Below, piece by piece: positions 9,991 through 20,500 of a DNA stretch of 27,671 bases. The stretch spans positions 1 through 27,671 of the forward strand of contig CALSCO010000951.1 in NCBI GenBank assembly GCA_943704415.1. The letters run 5' to 3'. The translations under genes and the position numbers were made by a program. The notes beneath the pieces were generated by a model. It was not told the origin of the DNA. It worked only from the letters and a program-made list of their open reading frames with translations, and made no database searches. This DNA comes from Parvularia atlantis (Eukaryota; Opisthokonta; Rotosphaerida). The stretch's first letter is position 1; the number at the start of each line of letters is the position of its first letter.

Positions 9991-10991
9991 TCACGGCAGC
10001 GATGCTGTGCGCGCGTGTGAGCTGTGCGCAGCAGTCACGTGCGGGCCCGCGCACCGCCCCCGAGCACGTCCGGCAGGCGCTCGACGCGGTAGCGGTGGTT
10101 GCTGATGTACATGATCGGCACACCGGGCACCTTGCGCAGACGGCGCTTGAGGTCGCGGTCGTTTGTGGCGACGATGTAGATCTTGTGCTACGTGCACCGG
10201 GCCGCGCACGGGCGTCAGGAACGGCGCCTGCAGCAGCGCCGGCGCACCTCGTTGACGCGCTGCACAAGGCAGTCATCGGCGTAGTCGCCCTCGTGCGTAC
10301 ACGTGAGCCGCTCGAAGCGCGGGTCCTTTGCGATGCTGGTGCGCCGAGCGGTGAGCCCGCCGATGACCAGCGCACGCGCACGCCGGCAAGGGCGCACCGC
10401 AGCGCGAGGCGGTACTTGGGCCCGAGCTTCTCGAGCTCGGCCATGACGCAGTCGGTGACGCAAGGGATGCCTTTGGCGCAGCAGGTCAGCAACGGGGGCG
10501 CGTGCATAGGCCGACGAACACTTGGCGTAGAGGCAGTCCATCATGGCCTGGACGATGTCGAGCTTGTTGGAGATGGAGAAGTTGATGAAGTTGGTGTCGA
10601 TCAGGACGTGGTACGGCGGCCCCAGCGCCGTGTTGTACTTGAAGAAGAGCGACGACGCCACCTGCGGACTGCGCGCGCGCGGTCAGCAAACGGCACGGCG
10701 CGGCATGCAAGCGCGCGCGCACATGTGCTTGACCGCGTCCTGCGCCTCCTTCTCCTGCTTCTCCTGCGCCTTGTCCTGGTTCGCCCGCCTGCGGTATCAC
10801 GCGTGTGAGCGGTGCGGCGTCGCACGGACCAGAGGGGCGGCACGCACAGCCGCGGGTCGCGCGGGCTCAGCAGCCGCTTGACCTCGGCGAAGCGTCGCGT
10901 CTTCTTCGCCTTGCCCTGGGCGCGCGCGGGCGCCGCGGCGTGAGTGCTGCAGGACGCGGACGCGGACGCGGCGCAACGGCTGCCGCACCAT
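9991..10991 (-). CDS. FCF1: FCF1/UTP24 PIN-domain rRNA-processing nuclease
   Basis: Predicted 197-aa protein (human FCF1 198), the PIN-domain endonuclease of the small-subunit processome that cleaves pre-18S rRNA in the nucleolus. Exons from the start: 10991-10989, 10915-10848, 10788-10723, 10668-10520, 10470-10398, 10335-10248, 10187-10055, 10004-9991; total 198 codons. The start is MGKAKKTRRFAEVKRLLS, followed by a Lys/Glu/Gln-rich linker and YHVLIDTNFINFSI (first catalytic Asp). Next come DCLYAKCIPCVTDCVMAE, IAKDPRFERL, YADDCLVQRV, ATNDRDLKRRLRK and PGVPIMYISNHRY, keeping the acidic PIN residues. The first exon is the ATG alone. The last is a 14-nt exon encoding ASLP; if intron 10005-10054 were retained, the protein would instead end a few residues later at a TGA inside it. 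Divergent from exportin-T and convergent with ORC4. Confidence 0.96.
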
Positions 10992-11275
10992 ATGAGCCAC
11001 GAGGCGCGCGACGCAAACATCGCATTGCCATCGTGGCCGCTGAGGTCGCTCTCTCTGTGCGCCTCACCTTCGCGCCTCGCTCCGCCGCCTGCCGCGCGCC
11101 CTCGGGGAAGGGGGGGTCGCCCCGGGTGTCTGTGCCTGTGCGTGCGCTGGTCTGCTGTGCGGACTCGTGCATGCCGAGTTAGCTGCCGACTCGCCTCCGG
11201 CGTGCGCTCGTTTCGCGCACCGCGTTGTGCAACCCGCAGTGCTCCCGCGCTGGTGCTCGGCAGTGCTCGGTGTGT

Positions 11276-11306
<31 letters not shown>

Positions 11307-11459
11307 TGCGTGGGTGGCTGACGTGGTGGCGGCCGAGCAGGCCACCGCCGCCGCGACCACCGCGGGACCGCGCATAGTGACCGTCGCGTGCGCCGCGCGG
11401 GACGCACAAGAAGCACCGTCGCGCACCCCCGGCGCTGAGGGCGCGTCGCGGGCGGCGCC
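10992..11459. promoter_or_regulatory. Divergent promoter region, FCF1 / exportin-T
   Basis: The 468 nt between divergent start codons hold both promoters and leaders. The striking element is (TG)10 joined to 17 consecutive G (11271-11306), about 154 nt upstream of the exportin-T ATG. The rest is GC-rich with no TATA box and no reading frame resembling a protein. Confidence 0.55.
11271..11306. repeat. (TG)10 plus G17 tract
   Basis: Ten TG dinucleotides (11271-11290) run directly into a homopolymer of 17 G (11290-11306). On the other strand it reads as a C-run followed by (CA)10. The sequence can form Z-DNA or G-quadruplex-type structure and is prone to slippage and sequencing error, so its true length may differ. 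Confidence 0.95.
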
Positions 11460-11788
11460 ATGAACACGTTCGAGGACAGCCTGCAGCGCGCCGTGCAGTG
11501 CTGCGTCGACCCGAGCGTGCCGCCAGGGCTACGCAGCCAGGCGCGCACGCGCGTGCGTCGCAGCCAGCGCACGTGAAGACTGACATGCGCCGCGCACACG
11601 CAGGCGATCGAGTACCTGACGCAGGTCAAGAGCGCGGCCGGCAGCTGGCGCCTGCTCATTGACTTTTACTACCAGTGCCCCGGGGCCACGGTCGAGAGCA
11701 AGTTCTTCGCGCTGCAGGCGACCGAGGAGACCGTGCGCCAGCGGTGCGTGCAGCACGGCCGCCGCGCTCGCCGCCCACTGACGCGCCT

Positions 11789-11821
<33 letters not shown>

Positions 11822-14800
11822 GGGCCGCAGCCACATGTCGCCCGAGGATATCGCCGTGCTCCGCGGGTCGCTGCTCGTGTTCCTATCCAAGGACTACGCC
11901 GCGCGCAGCCAGCTCGAGACCGGCGGTGCGCTGGCCCCGCTCTCCGCTGCAATGCGGCTCACGCACGCACGCGCAGCCACGCGCAACAAATTTGCGCAGA
12001 TCATCGTTGGCCTCTTCGGCGCCGGGTACCTCTCGACGTGGCAGAGCTTCTTCGACGACCTCATACCGCTACTAGACCAGGGTGCGGCGTCGCGCGGGCA
12101 GTGACGGCGACGCGACCGCTCACACCCCGTGCGCGCCGCAGGGCCACCGCTGGTCGACATGTTCCTGCGCATCATGCGCACCATCGACGACGACCTCATC
12201 TCGCGCACGATCCTGCGCTCGGACGCCGAGGCCTTGCACGCGACGCAGCTGGTGCGTGCGTGTGCGGCTTGTGAACGCAGGCACTCACGCGCACGCGACC
12301 GCCGCCGAGCAGAAGGACGCGATGCGCGAGCGTGACATTGTGCGCGTCGTCGACGTGTGGTACAACCTGCTTGTGCAGTACTACCGCGATCACCCGGACC
12401 TCGCGACGCAATGCCTCGACGTCGTCAAGGTCTACGTCGGTGCGGCTGGCCTCGGCGTGCGATACCGCTCACAGCCCCTCACGCGGCATCGCAGAGTGGA
12501 TCGATGTCAACTTGATCGTCAGCAAGCGCTTCGTCGACGCCCTCTTTACATTCCTCAACAACATGCAGCTGCGCGAGGCCGCTTGCGAGTGTGTCAACGA
12601 GGCACGTTTACCCGACGCGCCGCCAGCACGACGCTGACGCTCTCTCGCGCGCGCGCACGCCAGATCGTGCTCAAAGGCATGAAGCCCCTGGGCAAGATTC
12701 AGCTGGTGCAGGCGTTGCAGCTGCCGAGGATACTGACCGAGTTTGTGGTGCGCTCGGTGGACGCACGACGCGCCGCCATGGGTCAACGCCCTCTCCCGCG
12801 CCCGCGTGCAGGAGGCCACGCCAGACCAGTACGACAGGTTCTTGCTCAAGGTCGCGCACCTGTTCAACGACCTCGGCGTGGTGCTGGCCGGGTGCGCCGT
12901 GCGCGTCACAACTGTGTGAGGACCGCGCCTAACACGGACGCGCAGCTGCTGGGCCGAGCTCGGCGAGGGCGAGTTGACCACGTCGTCGGGCGGCCCATCA
13001 ACGCCGTCTGGCCGCAGCGTGCCGCAGATGCCGGCCAACGCCGCGACGGTGACCAACGCGAGCGCGATGCAGGCGGTGCGCGCGCGCGCGGCCGGTGTAC
13101 GTGGCCGTCGTTGACACACCCGTGCAGCGTCAGGCGCAGGAGGACTGCTACACGCTGCTGGCTGAGTGTCTGCCGGCCGTGTTTCGTCTGCTGGGCAGCG
13201 AGAACGAGAACGTGGCGCGCACCGTCAGCCCGTTCACGCAGGCGCTGCTGGGCATTGTGCGTCGCCCGCCGTTGCCCGCGCGTGCGCTGATCGCCGGCGC
13301 CGGCGCAGTACAAGCAGGAGAAGCGTTCCGGGCGACCGCTCGCGCAGCCCAAGGAGCAGTCGCTGGCCCAGCTGCTGCGCGTGCTCATCGGACGGCTGCA
13401 GTACTCGGACGACCTGGGCCTCGCTTTGCCCGACAACCCGTCCGGCACGGCCGACGGCGACGAAGAGTCGGAGTTTGAGCAGCTGCGCAAAGTGCGTCGC
13501 CAGATGCACGCGCACACACTCCTGCTCACGCTCGGCGTCCAGATGCTCAAGGCGCAGGTGGAGACGATTGCGGCGCTGGACGATGCGCTCGTGTACACGC
13601 TCGTGTCGGACATTTGCATGCAGGCGCGGCGTGTCGGCATGCCCGCGCGCGCGTGCTGACGCCCGGGTGGCAGGCTATGGCCGACCTGCGCAGCCAGGGC
13701 CTCGCGCGGATCGAGTTGGTGCTGTACCTGCTCAACCTCCTGGGCGACAGCGTGCGCGGGCAGATCAAGTACGTGCGCGACCCCGCCGTGAACGCCGAGG
13801 GCTCGCGGCCGGTGGAGGTGCGCCTGAGTGCGTTGCTTGCGGCGGTCATCGCCAGCGGTGCGGGGACGTGTGCAGAGGGGCGCTGCGCGCGGCTGACAAT
13901 GTGCCGGTGCAGACATCGCGGCCTGTCCGAACGCGGTCATCCAGATGTCATACATGGACACGCTCGTGCGCTTCAGCCGCTACTTTGAGGTCGTGCCAGA
14001 GGTGCTCGACTCTGCGCTGCGGGCGTTTCTCGACGCGCGGTGCGGCGGGCTGTGCTGTGTGGAAGCACGCTGAGCCGACCCCTGGCAGCGGCCTGCACCA
14101 CAGCAACCAGATTGTGCGGGGCCACGCCATGCGCCAGTTTGTCAAGTTTGTGCGTGCGCTCAAGCCGCGGCTGCAGCCACAGATCGGCACGATCCTCAAC
14201 ATGATGCAGGTGCCCAGTGCTCGCTCGCGCGCGCGGTGAGCGCTCACGCGCAGCCCTGGGGCGCAGGACCTGCTCAACGTGACGGCGACCATCGCGCCCG
14301 CAAATAGCGCCTACAGCGGGCAGGCCTCGCCGACGCTGAGCTCGCTGCAGACAGTGCGGCGCCGGCGGTCGTCGTCGTTCAGCGACCAGGGCATGAGCTG
14401 GTTCACGGAGCAGCTCAACCTGTTTGAGACGGCGGGCATGCTCATCTCGCACGAGCTGCTCGATAGCGGGGAGCGCGTCCGGCTTGTGCAGGTGCGCGGC
14501 CGCCCACGCCGGCCGGGGATGCTTACGGCCGCGCAACCCAGGCGCTCCTGTCGCCCATCCTCGACCTCATGCAGCGCACACTCAAGCAAGGGCTGTACAA
14601 GCTGGACACGGAGGACAACCCGTTTCACATCCTGTCGCTGCACCACGCCATCTTTGCCGTCGGCGCCGTGGCCAAAGGTGGCCATGCGCGTTCCGGGGCC
14701 GCAGCGGTGCTTGGCTGAGACGGCGCCCCGCTCGCGCAGGCTTCCCCGTACACGCAGGCCAGGTCGGCGGCTGGGAGAACACGTTCACGGCGTGCCTGCA

Positions 14801-16094
14801 GCTGACCCTCGCCACCCTCGACAGCCTGCCTGACATTGTGCTGATCAAGGAGGCGGTGCGTTGCCGCGCGCCCGCATGGGCCCGCGCACTCACGCCCGTG
14901 CGTCAGGCCCGCTTTCAGTTTCAGCGGCTTGTGCCGGCCGTGGGCAAGGAGATCCTGCCGCTGCTGGCGCCGTCGGTCGTGCGGCTGCTGCGGGACGCGC
15001 AAATGCGCGACGTGATTGACTTTGTGCCGCTGCTGTCGCAGCTGATCTACCGGTTCAAGGCACGCGCGCGCGCGCGGTTGGCCTGCCTCGCACGCACGCC
15101 TTACACGACCCGCCGCCGCGCAGGCCGACATCGCGACGGTGCTGGACGAAGTCATCACGGAGCTGCTCGAGCGCGTGTTTGGCTTCTTCGGCGCGATGAC
15201 AACCAACGGGACACACGGTGCGTGTCCCCCGTGCTGCCTCTGCTGCCGGCGCCCTAACATGCGCGTGTGTGCGTGCGCAGTGCCCACGGCGGCCATCGCA
15301 GTGGCCATGGGCACCGCGGCCGGCAACTCATACGAGGCGCTGCTCATGATCGACCTGAAGAAGGCCTACCTGAGCCTGCTGCTGGCCATCCTCAACAACG
15401 ACGTCGGGCCCGTATTCACGACCGAGCGCAACCGGCGGCACTTGGACGCGATGCTCAGCAGCGTGATCCAGATGGCGTCGTCGCTCGACAACGACGTGCA
15501 GGTGCGCGATGTGCAGGCAGCGCGACGGCGCGACCTGACCGGGCGGTGTGCATCGCCAGGTCGTCAAGCTGTCGATCATGGCGCTGATGAAGATGGTCGA
15601 CGTCTTCACATTCTCGGGCTTTGAGGACTTTGCGCTCGAGCGCATCCTGCCCATCCCGTTCCTCCTCCCGAGCTCGCCATCGTTCAACGCGCAGGACGCC
15701 CAGACCGCGCTGCTGGTGCGCGCCCGTGCGCCGCGCTATCCTGCGCAGCCGCCTGAGCGTGTGCCCTGCGCGCAGGTCGTGAACGAGCTCGCGGCGCTGC
15801 AGCGCCACGTCGTGCTCCGGTTTGGCCAGCGCGCGCTGGACCTCGTCGCGGGGCAGCTCGCGTTCATCGGCCTGCAGCCGCCAGCAGTGCAGGTGCGCAC
15901 GCCCTGGCCGCAGGGCTCGGGCCGCTTGTTGAGCGCGTGCCGCACGCGCAGGAGTACCTGCAGGCCGTCGTCGCCAGCGATCCAAAAGTCATCAAGAATT
16001 GTGCGCGCTGCCCGGGCAGCGCCGCCCGCGCACCGCTGACAACGCGGTATGCGCGCGCACAGACTACCGCGCCATCCTGTCGGGCCGAAAATGA
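11460..16094 (+). CDS. XPOT: Exportin-T (tRNA exportin, Los1 family)
   Basis: Predicted 1070-aa karyopherin that carries mature tRNA out of the nucleus with Ran-GTP (human 962, yeast Los1 1100). Exons: 11460-11540, 11604-11743, 11831-11925, 11977-12081, 12142-12251, 12313-12439, 12495-12601, 12664-12747, 12812-12891, 12946-13075, 13134-13256, 13309-13623, 13674-13857, 13913-14039, 14104-14209, 14267-14491, 14542-14677, 14740-14855, 14907-15059, 15124-15217, 15281-15501, 15560-15715, 15776-15892, 15952-16000, 16063-16094; total 1071 codons. Family signatures are AIEYLTQVK, RNKFAQIIVGLF, TWQSFFDDLIPLL, KDAMRERDIV followed by VWYNLLVQYY, HAMRQFVKFVRALK, DFVPLLSQLIYRFK and the ending KVIKNYRAILSGRK. 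The protein is built of HEAT repeats throughout. Compared with human it has a Gly/Ser/Thr/Pro-rich insert near residue 340 and a Ser/Arg-rich insert near 670. Four introns (11541-11603, 12602-12663, 13624-13673, 15060-15123) need GC donors. Confidence 0.95.
11791..11819. repeat. (CA)14 microsatellite in exportin-T intron 2
   Basis: Fourteen CA units plus one C lie inside intron 11744-11830, between the branch-site-like CACTGAC (about 11776) and the acceptor. At 87 nt this is the longest intron in the window, and the repeat accounts for the excess. Confidence 0.95.
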
Positions 16095-16273
16095 GGCTTC
16101 AACTTTCTGAGGGGACCTCTTGTGTGCGCGCGCCGCGACCTGAACATAAACTCACACGAAGCCTGATCGTTCAGCTCTAAGAGCGAGTTGTCTTCATTCC
16201 GGGGCATTGGGACACACGGAGATAAAGGAGCCATATCACATGCACGCGGCCGGAGCGCTGGCGCCGAGGCGCT
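16095..16273. other. Convergent 3' region, exportin-T / FAS1 protein
   Basis: The 179 nt between two facing stop codons are less GC-rich than the coding DNA and contain no reading frame with recognisable similarity. ACATAAAC near 16144 is the closest thing to a polyadenylation signal for exportin-T. Nothing else stands out. Confidence 0.5.
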
Positions 16274-17344
16274 TCAGAGCTTGAAGTACTTGCGCTGCGA
16301 GGTCGGGATGAGGACCTCGTCGATCACGTGCACGACGCCGTTCGACACGAGTACGTCCGGCAGGGCCACGTTGGCGTTGTTGACCTGGACGCCGCCGCCC
16401 GAGAGGGTGATGCGCACGGTGCTGCCCTGGAGCGTCTTGACGACGAGGCCGTTGGTGAGCGTGTTGGAGTAGGCGACCGCGTCCGGCACAACGTGGTAGA
16501 GCAGGACCTGGGTCAGGGTCTCGATCGGGAGCGAGCGCCAGCCGACGGCCTGGAAGGCCTCGTTGGTCGGGGCGAAGATGGTGATGCTCGGGAGCGAGTT
16601 GACGGCCTCGACCAGGCCGGCGGCGCTCAGGGCCGCGACGAGCTCGCTCAGGCCGGCCTCGGTGGCGATGACCGAGGGGACGGGCGGGATGAGCAGGACG
16701 AGGTCGACGATGTGGATAATGCCGTTGGAGCAGTCAATGTCGGCCTGGGTCACGCGCGCCGTGAACGAGGGGCTGCCGGGGATGCCGAAGACGATCTGGA
16801 CGCCGTTGTTGTTGCGGATGACTTCGAGCACCTGGGGCACGCCGTCGCCGAGGTTGACGAGGGTGTCGTTGGCCATGAGCGTCCTGGGGCGACGGGGTGC
16901 GTTTCAAGTTAGCGCGCAGGGCGCGGGCGCGGTCGGGCCGCCACACGCACGGGGGGAACTGCAGCGGCGTGAGGCTGGTCGAGCGGACCTTGACGCCGAG
17001 GACGTGGTAGTAGAGGATGGCCAGGAGCGTCTCGTACTCGGGCACGGCCGGCAGCTTGGCGAAGGCGTCGTTGCTCGGGGCGAAGAGCGTGAGGTTGTTG
17101 CGGGGGTCGTTGAGCGCCGCGAGGACGTTCTCGTAACCGGGCGAGGCCACGATCGAGACCAGCGTCGACAGCTGCGGCAGCTCGAGCGCGTTCTCGACGA
17201 TCGTGTTGCGCGGGCTGGTGGCGCGCGGTCAGGTCGGCGCGGCGCACACAGGGCGCGGGCGCACGCAGGGCGCGGGCGCACGCACTTGGTCTGCGCGGCG
17301 GCGGCGCCGGCGAGGGCGAGGAGGACGAGGGCGAGGACCTGCAT
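16274..17344 (-). CDS. Secreted protein with two fasciclin (FAS1) domains
   Basis: Predicted 310-aa secreted or surface protein; FAS1 domains mediate cell-cell or cell-matrix adhesion. Exons: 17344-17286, 17214-16951, 16883-16274; total 311 codons. The first exon encodes a classic signal peptide, MQVLALVLLALAGAAAAQ, likely cut near residue 18. FAS1 domain 1 (about 22-165) shows TLFAPSNDAFAKLP and ILYYHVLGV. Domain 2 (about 172-306) shows ITIFAPTNEAFQAVGW, LLYHVVPDAV and GVVHVIDEVLIP, the standard FAS1 boxes. The C-terminus ends QRKYFKL with no hydrophobic tail, so a GPI anchor is unlikely and the product is probably soluble or wall-bound. It has only two introns, far fewer than its neighbours. 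Its promoter probably lies in the spacer shared with the spatacsin 3' end. The exact ligand cannot be told. Confidence 0.94.
17249..17282. repeat. 17-bp perfect tandem duplication in FAS1 intron 1
   Basis: CAGGGCGCGGGCGCACG occurs twice head to tail (17249-17265 and 17266-17282), inside intron 17215-17285 next to the donor. It suggests a recent slippage duplication that lengthened the intron to 71 nt. Confidence 0.95.
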
Positions 17345-17547
17345 GACTCACGGCGAAAGGTTTGGGGGACAGTGTGGGTGGAAGGCGAACGGGCGCGCAC
17401 TTATGAGGCGGCGGATCGCGCGATCCGCGTCGCGCCGTTCGATGGATCAGATCGGCCGCTCGATCGTCACCGTTCTCTGTCGGCGCCGATCGTTGGCCCG
17501 TCGTTGCCACGAACCATGATCATGCCATGATGGCAACATTGCCTGTC
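17345..17547 (-). promoter_or_regulatory. Probable FAS1-gene promoter, GATC-rich
   Basis: The 203 nt upstream of the FAS1 start codon also hold the spatacsin 3' UTR. Seven GATC sites fall within about 110 nt (17413-17523), several as CGATCG or GGATC, along with an 18-bp perfect palindrome (17411-17428) and CATGATCATG (17515-17524). Such spacing of one short palindromic word suggests protein-binding sites for FAS1 control. This is inference from sequence pattern only. Confidence 0.5.
17411..17428. repeat. 18-bp perfect palindrome
   Basis: GCGGATCGCGCGATCCGC equals its own reverse complement. It lies about 70 nt upstream of the FAS1 start codon and holds two of the seven GATC sites of this spacer. 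It could be a dimeric transcription-factor site. Confidence 0.9.
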
Positions 17548-20500
17548 TCACTGTGCCGCGGGCGCGAGCTCGTCCACCCCGGGCACCTCGCCCGCGATGC
17601 GCTCGACCAGGTCGAAAAACTTGAGGTCAACCGCGACCCGGTAGACAAAGAGCGCCTCGTTGCAGTACTCGATCACGCGCCGCAGGTGCGTTATGGCCGG
17701 CGAGGCCACGCTGCCCGCGCCGCCGCGTTGGCTCGCCGCGTCCGACCGGAACTTGACGACGAGCTCCTGCGGCGTGCGGCGATGCCTGGCGTGAGCCTGC
17801 TGTGCGACCGCTCACAGCGGCGGCGGCTGCGCGGCCGAACCTGGAAGAAGCTCAGGCCGGGCCGGGCGACGATGCAGTGGTGCTCGGCAAACGCAATGTT
17901 GCCGCCGACGATGGCCTGTGCGTACACGGCGCTGACCTGCCGCCGCCGCCGTGGACCGTGTGAGCGCCGGCGTCGCCCGCCACCAGCCGCCGCCGGCCCG
18001 CACCCATTCGCCCGGCGTGTCGCGCTCGTACGCCTCGGCCACGATGCGCGCGTCCGTGTAGCGCGGGATCGTGGCCATTGTCCGGCGCACCTCGGTCTCG
18101 GTCAGGTTGATCAGGCGCACCTGCGGCATCTGCTCACGGAGGGGCGCGCTGAGCACAGCACGCGGCGCGCCAAAGCAGGGTGCACCTGCAGCTGCAGCGC
18201 TACAAGATTGCCCATGGCCACGCAACGCCCCACTTGCGGCACGCAGTCTTCCTTCGTGTACGCCTCGGCCGCGTCGCTGAACAACTGCAGCGCGCGCAGC
18301 AGGTCCTCGTGCACGCTCGCCACGGGCCGGTCGCGCGTGCCTTCGCGGCTCACCGTCAGGGTGCCAATCGCCGCCAAAGCCCATGCACGCGCACCTCGTA
18401 GCGCGCGCGACGCGACCTCCAGCAGCGTGTCGCCAATCTCGCGGTACATGCTGTAGTATATGTACACCTGAACGCGCGCACACACACACAGCCGTGCCGG
18501 TCAGCTGACACCACGTACATGCCGCCGCCAACACCGCGCGAGATACGCACCATCGTCAGGCGCTCCGTGTCGTTCGGGTGCTTGCGCTGGAGGTAGTCGT
18601 GCAGCGCCAGCTTGAGCTCCGTCTGCGAATGACGGTCAGTGCGGCACACAGACGCGCGCGGACGCGCAGCACACACCTGGCTCTCCTTGTCGAGCGCCTT
18701 GCGCAGGACGAGCTCAAACATGTCGTACTTGATCAGCGCGTCAAACACATACTCCATCTCGCGGTACTTGCCGGGCGTGCATGCATGAGACCAACGCATC
18801 GCATGCACGCGCAATACAAGCGCGCGCACCCGCCGGAACGACGACAGCAGGCGCACGAGCAGGCCGAACCGACTCTCGCTCACGTACGCCTCGACACGCT
18901 CGCGCGTGATTACCAGCACCCGCTCAATGCCCTCAAAGTTGCTCACGAGGCCGTAGCAGTAGTGCGCCCGCACGAGCAGCTCCACTTCGACCGGCGCGGG
19001 GAGCGCACGCAGGCCGAGCACGCCGGCCGACGGCGCGGGTGTCCCCGGCTTCTCCGATGTGTTGGACGGCGTGCGCCAGTGCGGCGTCGACGCGCCGCTG
19101 CTCGACTTGGAGGCAGACGGCGCTGGCAGACCTGCGCGTGCACAACTCGTCAGCTCCGGCTCGTGCACTCGTACAGCGGCGCGCACCGCTTCCCGGCAGC
19201 GTCGGCGTCCCGAAGCCCGTGCTCGCAGGCGAGCCCGTCCCTGCCGCTGCTATCGCGTGCGTCTCATCGTTTGCCGCCGCCGGCGTCGTCGTGCCGCTCC
19301 CGTCCAGCGGCAGCAGCACAAACGGGTTCAGCAGTGGGCGCACGACAAGCTCCACCAGCGCCTGGCCGAGCAGGCCCGTGTCGCCCGGCAGGTTGGCGTA
19401 GCCGATGAACTCGGCCGCGGACCACGACGGGTCGGCCGCCAGCCCGGACGCCTCCGAGGCTGGCACGGCCTCGGGCACGCTCAGCGCGCGGTCTGTCCAC
19501 GCCACACAGCAGTCAGCACAGCATGACGCATCACCAAACCGCGCGCACCACTTGCGGCCTCGCGCTCCAACGACGCCTCGCCCACCGCCCCGCCCGACGC
19601 CGCCGCGGCCACGAGCGCGCGCTCGATGTTGACCGCCACCAAGCGCGCCACCCGCAGCCCGTCCAGCCGGTTCGCCGTCACGAACGCCCGCGCCACCCGC
19701 ACGGCAGCACGCCCGCGCTGGATCAGCTGCTTGAGCACGTCGAACGGCTGCATGGCGACCTGGCCACCACGCGATGCGTCAGACACAGACGTAGCACACA
19801 GCCAGCCAGCGCCGCAGCGCACCACGCCGGTGTAGCCCGTGCCGAGCGTCTGCGCGACTTCGTAGTGCGTCGCGATGCGCCTCACGCACTCCTGCGCCGT
19901 TGGCGCCTGACCCACGAGCTTCTCGAGCACCTGAGCGACCCGCACCCAGACACGTCAGCGGCGCAGGCAGCGCGACGGCAACCGAGCGCACCTTGAGCGG
20001 AGGCAATTCACCGAGCTCGCCCAGCTCGCGCACGACCTCGTCGGGCAGACCGGCCGTGGCCGTGGCCGTCGCCGCACCCTCAGCGACCTGCACGGCGGCC
20101 CGCACGACCTGCGCGCACCCACGCTCAGCCCGCATCCACCGCGCGTCCGCAAGGTCGGCACGCACCAGAACGTCTCTACTGTAGTGCCCAAACTGCACTG
20201 TGAGCGCGACAGCGTGCTTGATCATGCCTGCGCACGCGGTCAGGCGCGCACGCGCCAGCCAGGCACCGAGCCGCGCACCGGCATTGAGCAGGCGCCCGAT
20301 TGCCATCTCGAGCGACTGCACCTCAAAGTCGTTCTGCAGGATTTTCGAGCTCTGCTTCTGTGAGCCAGGCGGGTGAGCAGGCTGCGCGCCTGCCTTGGCT
20401 CGTCCGCACGCACAGCCTCCTCCGACGTCACGGCGGCGAGCAGTGCGAACGTCGCGCTGCGCAACGCAGCCGCGCTCGGCAGCTGCGGCTCCGCGAGGCC

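Noticed and set aside
9149-10507. A 452-codon open frame on the minus strand across ORC4 and FCF1
   Set aside because: It runs antisense to conserved ORC4 exons and out of frame with FCF1, and is Arg/Ala/His-rich as expected for a GC-rich shadow frame.
10601-11659. A 352-codon minus-strand frame over FCF1 and the exportin-T promoter
   Set aside because: Only its short piece that codes FCF1 exon 2 is real; the rest reads introns and intergenic repeat DNA.
20228-20266. A 39-nt intron in spatacsin
   Set aside because: Not fully rejected: it has good donor, branch and acceptor signals and is in the exon model, but it is below the 46-nt floor seen elsewhere and reading through also keeps frame.
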